A stretch of 64,000 bases of DNA, taken from Lingula anatina (lineage: Eukaryota; Brachiopoda; Lingulata; Lingulida; Lingulidae). Position numbers and translations under genes: made by a program. The stretch covers positions 699,285 to 763,284 of the forward strand of contig NW_019776013.1 in assembly GCF_001039355.2 (NCBI RefSeq). The letters are read 5' to 3'. Shown in pieces: positions 48,701-60,700 of the stretch (its first letter is position 1; each line of letters begins with the position of its first letter). The notes below the pieces were generated by a model that saw nothing but the letters and a program-made list of their open reading frames with translations, did not search any database and was not told where the DNA came from.

Positions 48701-51700
48701 ATTGATAATATTTTTTTCGTGTTTTGGTAGAAAAGAGCTAGAGCTAGAGAAACTTGCTGAAGCTAAATCTATAAATGAGGAAAAGGAAATACAAAGCAGG
48801 ATAAAAGATATTGATCAGAAAATAAGTGATATACAGTAAGTATTGCACATATTTCAGACACCACCAGTCTACATAGATCATCCAGCTTAGCCTGGACTCT
48901 TGCTGGGTGCAATCAGCTTAAGCTGGTGAGTATACAAGTTTAGCTGATTGCACTAAGTGAAAGTCCCCTCAGAAGATGGATTGGTCTATGTAGACTAGTG
49001 GTGTCTATTGGAATGGGATCTACATTCATCTGTAAGTAGACAATTAATATGGATATCTGTCTGATGTTAATTTTGAATTTGTATCCCCCTGACCAAATGT
49101 GTTGCATTGATATTTATGACAGGAAAGTATGTAAAGTAATTAATTGTAACAAATTATTTTATGGTGTATTCAAAAAAAAAAAAAAAAAGGACAGTGCACT
49201 TTACAGAATATGTGAAGTTATGAAAAACACAAAATGACACTGCAGAAAAAGAGCACAAACAAAAACTGTTATTTAGCAGCAACAATAGCTTTAGAAATAT
49301 TGCTTTAAATACCCATACATTGTAATCATCTATAGAAATGTTTTCAAGAAGCCAGTGAAGCACCTTTTATGTGTCAGTATATTTTTTCTACTGCAGGAAG
49401 ACATCTGATAAAAAGATTTTTGAAAGCCTGGAGAATTGTGAGACGATAGATTGGATGAAGATTGCCAATATACATGTCAGTTTCTTGGTGTCATGTATTT
49501 TTAATTGTTTGTTGTTTTATCTGTGTATTTTATATCTTTTTAAAGTAACTTAAAGATGATTTTATTTAAGTATAAAAGTGAATTTACTTTGCCTGGCAAA
49601 CATTTTTGATTTATTAAAGATTTCTAGTAACAGCTCCCATTGGTCAGTGTTGATCCCTAAAATGTTGGTTTTTATGGCTGATAGATGGCAGCATCATTGA
49701 CAGTATGATATAGTTCTGCCAGTTGTGCTGCCATCTGTGTACTGCTTATTACAATTATGAAAGTTGCTTCCAATGACTGATTAACAAATGATTAATGAGA
49801 AACTATAATTGTAACTTTAAATGCATAGAACAGCTGATAAAATTGTACGCTGGGGTCAGTTTTACAAAAAATCTAAAATCAGTTTCAGTGGCTAGAGTCT
49901 AACACCTATTTTATATATCTAATGTATCTGTTTTAGTTTGAAGGGAACAGAACAGCCAGTGACTGCCTCAATGCCTGGAAGAACGTCCTGCATCCTGACA
50001 TCAACAAGAAAAAGTGGACTGCTGACGAAGATAAAAAACTGAAGGAAATTGTGGAGTCCTTTGAAGAGAGAAACTGGGGGCACATAGCAGAGGCATTGGG
50101 GGTAAGTTTTTCACAACCTTCATCATACCAGACATGAGCTTTTTCCACGGAAAAGCGGAATTCCTGGTTTTTTAATTCAATTCTGATTTCTTCCTGAGAT
50201 TTGTCAAGGTTAGGTGTTGGGTCCCATGATAAATGTTCAGAGTTTTTTCTTTAAATGCAAGAGTAGTGAAATGGGTTGTCCGCACAGATGCGTAACTTTA
50301 CAGCATTCTATAGTTGAAACGTCTATTTTTCCTTTCAGACTGGAAGAAGTTCCTTTATGTGTCTACAGAGATACCAGCAAAAGCTAAATCCTTTAATGCG
50401 TGGAGGGTGAGATTTGCTTTGACTTTTAAAATTGTAATGGGTTACCTTATTTATCTTTGGCTGTATTAGTTCATTAGATATGTGTTAGATGGTATTTTCA
50501 TTATTATATTTTTATATGAAATGAAAAAGATGTTGGTCCCACCTACTAAATTTTAGATAAATACCAATTAAATTTTTATTTGAGTAATGTACAAGCAGAA
50601 TCTTGAATTTTTTTTTAGCTTCTTCCAAATATATTAATATTCTTAAATTTGTTATTATTTTGTCTGAAATTAGCAAGCATCTTAGCTGAAAGCAATATTT
50701 ACCAATACTGAGACAAATAGGAGTTGTGTTATCGTGGAATAACAGATAACTACTTATCTATATGTCCTTGAAGCTTTGATTATGATAGTAATATCCCAAT
50801 ACTTGATGAGGTCAAACTTGTTTCAAGGATATAGATTTTAAAAGTGTATTGTAGCTTCCTTAATGTCTAATGAAACCTAAATTTTCTTGTTAAGGCCATT
50901 CACCCCAGAGGAAGATGAACTGCTCAGGGAGGTGGTGGCCTACTCTCAGGTTGGGAATATGGTCCACTGGGTACAAGGTGAGCTTTTGGGGGGTCTGAAA
51001 TACCTACAGGGTGTCCAACATATTTATATGGGAATAGGATTTATCTGGGAGGAAGATAGGTGCTATTAACATTAAAAAATGACAATTTGTATTGGCAGTT
51101 GTTTTTTGGGACCAAGCTAATGCGCAGTAACTTCACTGAATGCAATCAGATTAACAGACTAACACACTTTCTATTGTTTCCAACATAGTCGTATAACCAC
51201 CATCTTCTCTGTATACTACTGAACACCAGGAGGAGGCGTGTTAGTCTGTTCATTTGATTGTATTCAAGAATAGCATTGATGGAATTAGTGGGTATTAGCT
51301 AGGTCGACAAGATTCATTATGAACGTTCCCTTTAAACACATGAATCTGTGCCGTTTTATTCCAGTGGTCTACTACATGGAAGGGCGTAGTGTATACCAGT
51401 GTAAGAAAAGATGGGAGCAACTTGAGGGAGGATATAATATGGGAAGATGGTCTACAGATGAAGATTATGTATGGATTTAGGATTATGTTTCTTTTTCAAC
51501 TTTCCCTCATTTATATAAATTTGTTTAAATAATCAATGGTGTATTTTGATTTCAACCTAGTCAGTAAATTTTTTGTAATATCTCTAAAGTAAAATATGTC
51601 TAAAGTCATGTCTAAATTGTCAAAAAATGAAATAAAAGATCCAAGTATTTTATAATTTCTGAAGACAAAGTGGATGATTTAAATACTAAAGTACAGTGTT

Positions 51701-54700
51701 CATTTATTTTTTAGATATGACATTGTAATCAATTTAGAAAATTGATAGAATAAAATATTTAAGTTAATCAACTTTGAAAAAAGAAGTATGTGCTTCATTG
51801 GTAGGGATTTTTTTATTATTTTGTAAATATTGTTGAATTTTTGTTTTCTGTTTAATGTTTGTACATTTGCAAGTTTTGCTGTCTATGTTTCAGGCACTCA
51901 AGAGTGCAATAGACAAATATGGAGAAGGTGATTTTGTCAAAATTGCAAGAATGGTGCCTGGCAGGAGTGCACCCCAGTGTAGGGAGAGGTGGGTCATATT
52001 GCTCTGGGGTCCCTTTCACAAATTTTACTGTGGAAATGGCTGTTAATGACTTGATTTTAAACAGAAAAATAAAGCGATTAGAGCCAGTCAGTTCTGAGTA
52101 TAGATGGATGGAAAGATATGTATGATCTTTTTTTTTTTTTTTTNNNNNNNNNNNNNNNNNNNNNNNNNNNNNNNNNNNNNNNNNNNNNNNNNNNNNNNNN
52201 NNNNNNNNNNNNNNNNNNNNNNNNNNNNNNNNNNNNNNNNNNNNNNNNNNNNNNNNNNNNNNNNNNNNNNNNNNNNNNNNNNNNNNNNNNNNNNNNNNNN
52301 NNNNNNNNNNNNNNNNNNNNNNNNNNNNNNNNNNNNNNNNNNNNNNNNNNNNNNNNNNNNNNNNNNNNNNNNNNNNNNNNNNNNNNNNNNNNNNNNNNNN
52401 NNNNNNNNNNNNNNNNNNNNNNNNNNNNNNNNNNNNNNNNNNNNNNNNNNNNNNNNNNNNNNNNNNNNNNNNNNNNNNNNNNNNNNNNNNNNNTTTTTTT
52501 TTTTTTTTTTTGTAATTAGACAATATCAGTTTGTTATTGGCATACTGCAGTGTGTGTATGCTAAAGCATGCGTATTACGTTAAATTAACTGTGTAGGAAA
52601 AAGTATATATTATTTGGTGCTTAAACATTGTTTCAAAATCATGTAGATAATATTATTTTCCTTTTTGATATTTTAAAAGGTGGCGCAATGTCTTAAGTTC
52701 AGATCTGAGATTCGATCCATGGACATACGAAGAAGACAGAAAGCTGCTTGAATTAGTCGGGAAATATGGGAGAGGTATTTGTATTTTTTCTTGCACAAAA
52801 ATATTGAAAATTGTCCTCTGTACATTAAATAGAGCTTGAAACCTAACTACTTTTTTGCTAGCAGTGCAATCAAGCATGTCTGAGGGAGGTATATTTAATC
52901 ATTTTAATCTTATTTCTACCATTTTGCAAACTTATATCATGTCATTTTTGCCACAGGAATTATTAGATCCAGTTCTTCAGCTTCCGAAAATGTAAAAAGA
53001 AAAAAGTATAGAAATGTGAGCAGTTGCATTGGCGTGAAAATTCAAATAAGGGGTTAATTTCTGTAGGAAGGGAAGAAGGACCTTTCTCATCTTTTGAAGT
53101 GCTTGTCACTAATATCATGTTTTATAATTGTTACAAACATAAAAAATAATTTTTACAAAGTTCTTTAGAATTTGGGTTATTGAATAAATTGAGGTCCAGT
53201 GGATGAAGTTTTTATTGGTGCAGAAAATGATATGGAACATGTTGTATGGTGAACATAATTTACAGCAAAATTGGCCCTTGGGGCAAATGGTAAATAAAAA
53301 AGAAAAATATTGTAACATAGTGACAAGATATATAAAATGATTTAATACAATATGACTGTACAGTTTGCTTTCACCCATTTCAGGCAAATGGTCCCAGATT
53401 GCTGCTGGCATCCCTGGCAGACATGATCGCATGGTCAGGGACAGATATCTTGGCTTAATGAAGTTGAAGCAGCAAATGGCACATGCTAAACAGGTATACA
53501 AAATCATTGTGGATTGTTACATGTTCAGGAATTGTAACACTTTCTGATTTTTGATGTGTGTATGATCAGTTTAAAACTAACCCCAAGAATGAACAGTTCA
53601 AACTGGTGACTGCTTGTGAATGATTTAATAATAAAATGCAAATAAATAAATAAATAAATAAATAAATAAAAGGCATCATTTTTTGATGTTTTGTGTGTTG
53701 TCTGAGAGCACACAACCCATGTAGTATTATATATTTGTTGTTTTTTGTCTTCTAATTCTCATTATCATCATTATTATTTACAGCAAGGGGGGCAGTCATG
53801 GGCCTTGGAAGGGGAGGAGCTGCAAAAAAAGCTGCAAGAACAGTTGTTTGACATCCAAGAAAGATACGACAGAGATAAGGAGAAGATGAAAGAAATGATG
53901 CAGGCAAATATGATCCAGGAGGTATTGGCCAATTTATACTCCCCCCCCCCCTCCCCCCCCCCCAAAAAAAAAATGTTTTTGCAGAATTAAAGAAAGAAAT
54001 TATGTCACTTTCTTAGTTATGTATGGAGAGTGGGTGTTAAAGCAATAAAATTAAGTAAAATTGAGAGGCAGTTATATTTGAAGAGTGGGTTTGTCTAGGT
54101 TCTGTCGAGGACAGGAACACTGCTTAGGTGGCAGGTGCTTTGTCTTGACCCTGATAAATAGGTGAATGCTAGTTTTCTTTTTTCTTGGAATAAATTTATG
54201 CCATTTTCTTTCTCTACTGGATCTTGAGATATATTGAACTTGAGATAAGATGAAAACATAGCAAAAATGTAATTTAAGGGTTGCTAAATGCAATATTTGT
54301 TGCATTTACATTTATAAATGATTTTAATGTATTCAATTGTCATATTTTCTAGCTGGCCACTGCCCCAAATAAATCACTAACTTTGATCACTGCGGAAAAT
54401 AGAAGCAAAGAGTTTGAACTAGATAATAAAAGGGGAACGGAGCTGCAGCTTTTGTATACAAAACTACTGAAGGAAAAAGAAGAGGAGGAGAGACAGATCA
54501 ACATGCAGCTTAAGGATATGGAAAATGGTGAGTTCTCAATTGAGCCTTTTGACCTACACTACTGGACAAAACCATGTGGCCTTTGTTACAAAGAAGGCTG
54601 GCTTTTTTGGGCAAATGAGAATGCTTAAATGACAGCTACCCTAGCAAAGCCAACTTTGCTTTATTAGAGTAAGAGGTTTTGAGAATTGGCTCATAGTAAA

Positions 54701-57700
54701 TGTATTTGACAAACCAACATATTTAAAGATAATATTTGTTTTTAAAGAAAATTATTCCCTGTTTTGACCCAAATAAATCTTCCACTTTTACCCGGGACTG
54801 TGTTAATTAACAACAGTTTTGAGATTTCAGGTGTTTTGTTCTCAACCTCTTTCTTCTGTTTGACATTATTTTACAGCTGGAAAAAAATAAAAGAATTCTT
54901 TCCTGTACTAAATTTTGTATCACTCTAGGATTGTTTATACCACGCCCCCTTAATAGACAGCACTTTAAGCAAGACAGAGTGCAGAGGTGGGATATGTTGT
55001 TGGATGCTATGGATGGGTACCTACAGAAGAAAATGTCAAAACTTATCAAAGAGAAGGTAGAACCAGACAAGATGGACAAGGAGTTTGGCAGCACCACTGC
55101 AGCTGCTGTTGCCAGGCTTCGGAGGCTGAAGAGTTCAAAGGCATTGGTATGAGTGTTCCCATCTCTCCAACCTTTTTCCCCTTCATCCGTTCACCTTAGC
55201 TGCATTTCCACATTTCATACTTTATTTTTTCTGATCCTGTTATTTTATAATTGGGTTTGGTTCTCACTTTTCCGAACGCATGTGCTTTTTGATACCTTTT
55301 TTCTAAGTTTTACTATAGAACACCTGCCGAATCTTGTTCCAAACACACAAGTTGTGTTTCTGTATCCGCTTTTTATATTAATTATATATTCTTATGAACA
55401 TTTAACTTATAACTCGGTTTTCTTCTCTGTTCCAGACACCTGAGCTGCGTTTCCGCATCCACTTGTTGTCCCCAGAGACGACGGTGAAGGAAGTGCTAAG
55501 TGTGTCCCAAGAGATCAAGAAACAGTTGACAGGGCTGTCTAAGCGAGGCAAAAAACATACCAAGCTGGAAAGTAGGCGTCTTGACAATTTGCTCGACATG
55601 GCTCTTCGTCGCAGAGTGACTTTCCGAGTTAAGCCAGGAAGACCCAGAAAGTACTTAAGTAAGTTTGATGTCATCCATGTGAGGATTTTTTTGTTATGGA
55701 TAGAAAAAGAAGTAAGTGAGAGAGTAGACTGTCTTGATAAGAATGTGAACAGATGAAATAAGTGAATCAGGTAATATAATATCTATCATCTGCACTCCTA
55801 GGAGATCAAAGTATATACCATGTGTTTGTGAGTTTCAAGTATGTGGTCCTGTGGTTCTCTTTATTTGCTATACTCATTATGTTCATCTAAACCTAAATAA
55901 CATTCATTAAATACATTTGATTATGGGAAAAAGAAGTTTCTGAATTTGTGCCTGCTTAAGGGGCCTTTTCTTTGTTCATATGACCATATGTTACAATGTG
56001 ATGTGGGTAGCACTCATTGGTAATTTCAACCAATTTTGTCTGAATAATAACCAGATGGATGATGAGATTAGGTTTATATGAATATATCACCTTTGTTTAG
56101 ATTATATTGCTTTTTTGATAACTTGCTGAAAATGTCAATGTTATATTTACCACACCAGAACAAACCAAGCTGCAGTATTTGTCAGCAGGAAATATGGATG
56201 AAGATGAAAGGACCGACTTGATTCTGCCACTTTTGTTCAAGGTAAGGATTGTCTTTTACAGATTTATCATAAAAATTTTTATTTGTGATGATTTTTTTTT
56301 TCACATAATTTCCCATAATAACTGTGCCTATTAAATTTGAGCTTAAAGTCTTGTGGTATTAACATATATATTGTTTATGCAATTTCGTAACACGGGTTTG
56401 ACTGTTCTTTCTTTTGAAAAAATTCAGTCCTGAACTGTTCCCGAGATGAATAGTTGTGTTATTTATGTATTTAATTTATTAATTTATGGACTTATTTCAG
56501 ACTGAAGCCATTGATGTACTGGGAGCAGAGCATAATCTCAAGGTACAGCAGCAATTAAAAGAGCAAAAAGAAGCAGAGGAAGAGAGAGAAAAGAAAGCCG
56601 CTGAAGCCCGGAACAATGCTGAAAGAACCACAGCAAGTGGACGTCCCTTGCGTAAAAGAAAGGCAGAGATGGAGGCAGTGTGCCAGGAGCCTGATTTGAA
56701 GGCTGTAAACCTGGAGCAGGATATGCAGACGTTGGTACGCGTGCTCGAGGCACAGCCACAATTAAGGCAATTTTTACAAACTGTGAAATCTAATAAAAGT
56801 CCCCGAAGCTCTGCTGAACAGAGTAAAAACCCAGAACAAGAGCAGGGTCAAGGAATTATGGAACAGAGTAGTGAGAAAGATGGTGTCAATCCAGATGAGG
56901 AAAAAGAGAAATCGAGTGACTCTTCTGTTGATGCATTGCCAGCAGAAAAGGAAACCCCAACAGTGACATTACAAAGTAGAGAAAAGACGAGCCACTCTTC
57001 TGTTAAAACACCAGCCCCTGACCAAAACACACCAATGATAATACAAAGCAGTGATATGGAGGAAAATTTGGAAGGGCAAATGACCAATGAGAATACCCAA
57101 AACCCAAGGACAAAAGAATTGCATATCCAGGAAGCGCCTGGGACAGTATATAAAAACTACGATCTACCTCCCTTTCCTCCAACTTGTTCTACCATAAATG
57201 GGTTTAAATCTGTCCTATTAGATCGGAGAAAGCTCATGTCAGTTGGAGGGCAATACTGCAACAATTCCCCTATGGTCAGGGTCCATCTGTCCGAATGCCA
57301 GGCCACAGAAAAAGGCAACGACAGAAACTCGTCAGACACCACTGTGACTGAGGGGAAAAAGAAGAGGAAGAAAAAATCATCAAGTGTCACTCCTAAAGCC
57401 AAAAAATCTAAAAAAGATAGTGGGACTAATAATTTGAATTTTGTGGTGTATGAGGAAAACCCATTGACAAGTATTCGTGAAACACATGATTATAAAATGT
57501 TAAAGGTATATTACGTTTTTGCAAGTTAATAAGTAATTAATTTTTTATTGTGGATTATTGATATTAAGTGGGTTATCAATAATATTATTGTTTATTGCTG
57601 GTAAAAATAAAGTCAATTTTGCTCCTATTTTTTATTTAAGAAAAAATATGGTTAAAAAAAAAAGACCTGTGCTTAGAATGTGAATGCCACTTTAAAGATT

Positions 57701-60700
57701 GAGATGAATTTAACAAATGTGATGGATAATGATTAATATAATTATTTTTAATCTTCCAGGCACGTTTCATTTCTCTGTTCCTGTGGCCAGCTCTTCTATC
57801 TACGATCCGTACACCAGAATTACTGCCAAATGAAGGCAATGAATGGAATGCTGTAAACACAGTTCTTAATCTCTTTCTCTGTGGGCTAGAGTTTTTGCCA
57901 CTCTCTTCAACAAGGCTCCTCAAACAATTATATTACATGAATAAGGATGCAAAATTTAAGTGATGTAGAAATTGACTTTTACCTCCCAAAATTATTTTAA
58001 GAAAGCCAAAAAAATCAGTTATGATTATACTACAATTTTACTTAACCTAACATCAGCTACTGTCTAATTTTTGCTATTTTGCAAATATTGCTCTTTCAGG
58101 ATTTTGTGGAATCCAAGAAGACGGATTCAAATAAAAGAAAGACGAAGAAAAAGTAAGTTATATAATTAGCATTTGAGCATAAAGAAATTTTGCAATACCT
58201 TACTCTCCTGCAGTTTTCATTTTGGTTCAAGACAAGGTTTCTTTTTGTTTATTTTTTTTTTCATCAGACTTGTAAACCTATCCTTTTTCCATTTCCTTCT
58301 TTCTTATATATATATTTTTTTTCAAAAAAAGGAGACCTTCCAGTGCAATCACAGTTTCTGTCAATGTTACCATTATGTACACGCATGTATTTTTCAGATA
58401 CGCATGTACCAAAGGGATACGTTTTCGCAAGGGTTTGGTGAAACTCAAAGAGGAGAAGGAAAAGATGAGGATCAAAACGGAAGCTGCAATGAAGCAGAGA
58501 AGTGAAACTCAGAGAAAGCTGAAACAGTTCCTATCAAATCGCAACAACTGCTCTGAAATATCTGCCACGTCATGTGAACAGCAGCAGCCAAATGGAACTA
58601 ACCAATCAGATGTACAGGAAGGCCCTAGCCAATTGGTTGTCTTGGAAGATCCTAACCAGACAAGGACTTTAGAGCAAAACAACCAATCAAACGCCCAGAG
58701 TCATATCAGCCAAGGAGAGAGTCTAGAATATTCCGTCCAAACACTGCCAGTTGAGTCAAGTGGCCAGGGAAAAAATGATGGTGAACATGGTCCTTCTGAA
58801 GCAGGAACTTCAGTGTCTGTAGATGGTGGCATGGCTATCACAAATGAAGATGCTCAAAAAGCAGGTTGTTATCTTAAAAAAAAAAGGTCAAAATTGTAAA
58901 TGTCACAGATACATAGTCGAGAATTTCAAAATTTAAAATGCTGCCCTGAATAATTTTTACACTAAGTACTGCTCATTGAAATTGAAAATATCCAGCTTGT
59001 TTGAAAATAATCTTGACATATAACAACTTCTTTTCATGGTCTTCGCAAAATTTACCGTTTCCAGTCTCTGTGAAGAAGCGGCCAGGGCGTCCAAGAGGGC
59101 CTTGGATCAAAAGAGTCTGGTTCAAACCAGGGGAGAAGAATACAAGAACTAATAGCCGCCGCACCTCCAAAGAAGTCGCTTTGGAAAGTTTCAAGGACAT
59201 GGAAATTGATATAGTAAGTGTGGAGATGGGAGTTGACAGGATATTTGAGTGTTGTGTTCATGCCTCCCCTTCATGTAATTTTGATAATTGCGCTTTAGAG
59301 ATAATGCCTGTTATCCTTTAGTGATTGCTTTCACAGATGGTTTGGTAATAAATCAATTAATTGTACCACCAGCGTTAGCGCTGGCGGTACACATGGTTTT
59401 AGTCCCGTCCGGATCGTTCCGCCAGCTCCTGCGGCTCCGCCGGACGGCTACCGTTACCGCTTCTCCTCCTAGACAGTAAGGGCCTCCGTACCCATCAGTC
59501 TGTGCCAAAAACTTTTTAGACTACTAGCCCTTCGGGCTAGCAGACTCTCAAACTTTACTAGCCCGAACCAAAAAACACTAGCCCAATTTAAATAATTCAT
59601 TTAAAAAGTTTAAGCAGATGTTGTAAAGAGTTGTGGTACCTTACTTACTTTCTTGTAAACCTTATTATAGAAGTAGAGCAAGTGAATAACAAAGTCAATC
59701 AGGTTAATTTTCAGTTGATGGGGTGGTAAAATCGATTTAAAATATATTTAATTATTTAATATTGAAAAATTCCTTTTTTTAATATGTAATACTGAATATA
59801 GTTACCCTTACTTTTCATATTTTTATAATACCTTTCTCTCCATTTTTATATACAATCAAAATATTTTTTTTTAATTCCTTTTCTTTTTATTGACAATAGC
59901 TCTTTTCTAACAATTTATTTCTAATTACATCGGTATATAATGCCACTTCTAATTTAAAATACATAGGTGCTGTAAGGGTAATTAAACAAACGTCTTGCAA
60001 TTTTTTTGGTTACAATTCTTTTGGTTATACATTTGTAAAAACAACTTTCAAGGACTTTACCAGGACAAAGTGTGGAGGGGTAGCCATGGCATAAACCCAA
60101 CTATCCCACATTGTCAAGAATAGTTCATATTTATTATTTATGTCACATGTAACTGCCAGGGTCTTATTGTTTTTAAAAAGCAATAAGCAAAGGAAAATGT
60201 ATTAACTCGTGGATATTAAAATTATAAATAAAAAATATAAACAAAAAAGGAAATAGAATACTACACCCCTCAGTCTGCTAAGTGGTCCTAACCCAAATGT
60301 TCTATGAGATAATGCATACATTAATTACACTTGCTTCGGTGACAGTGTTGTTTTGACAAAACCTGTTGCGAGTACCAAGGAATTCCGGTCTGATCCAGTA
60401 ACTTGATTGACAGCAATTTGTAGTCATGACAACAAACTGGTCAAATAAAAAGATGCCGACACGCTGATCAGACAGACTGCTGCTATAAATAACTACAGTG
60501 AAGTTATTTATAGCAACTAATCAATATTCAGTAGTTAGAGCTAGGTGTGAGTTTTTTCAACTGAGAGGCATATCATACTGTCTAGAAACGTCAAATTAGA
60601 GGCAGGGACAAAGAAGACTGGCGACTTATATTTTTGAAATCTTACTGAGTGTTACAAAAGGCTCAAAATTTCAACTAGCCCGTTCGGGCTAGTGCTTTAT

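Larger units (their letters stand above)
45735..49475 (+). other. SNAPC4: SNAPC4 N-terminal exons
   Basis: Exons 45735-45891, 46230-46306, 46824-47027, 47273-47383, 47649-47730, 48004-48085, 48731-48835 and 49397-49475. Human-like landmarks are the glutamine/glutamate-rich helix ending NREKQ, the PYFKDED block and LLQPHMNRKELELEKL. The last exon ends IDWMKIANIH, the first half of the Rh half-repeat. Confidence 0.9.
49397..53493 (+). other. SNAPC4: SNAPC4 Myb repeats Rh, Ra, Rb, Rc, Rd
   Basis: Exons 49397-49475, 49937-50101, 50339-50406, 50895-50977, 51365-51468, 51894-51988, 52680-52774 and 53384-53493. Rh is WMKIANIHFEGNRTASDCLN; Ra KKWTADEDKKL...NWGHIAEAL; Rb GPFTPEEDELL with an inserted VHWVQVVYYMEGRSVYQCKK; Rc GRWSTDEDYALK...DFVKIARMVPGRS; Rd DPWTYEEDRKL...KWSQIAAGIPGR. 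The longer Rb matches SNAPC4. In human the last two repeats make most base contacts. Confidence 0.93.

Noticed and set aside
51852-52583. Long ORFs spanning the run of N
   Set aside because: They translate the assembly gap and its T-homopolymer edges. The true SNAPC4 exons end at 51988 and resume at 52680.
49397-53493. c-Myb or CDC5L as the identity of the Myb-repeat gene
   Set aside because: 4.5 repeats with a long Rb insert, together with SNAPC4-type blocks before and after, fit only SNAPC4.
59360-59490. tRNA-derived SINE head in the GC-rich stretch
   Set aside because: No A/B-box spacing or cloverleaf could be formed; the palindrome is at the element terminus and pairs with the far end.
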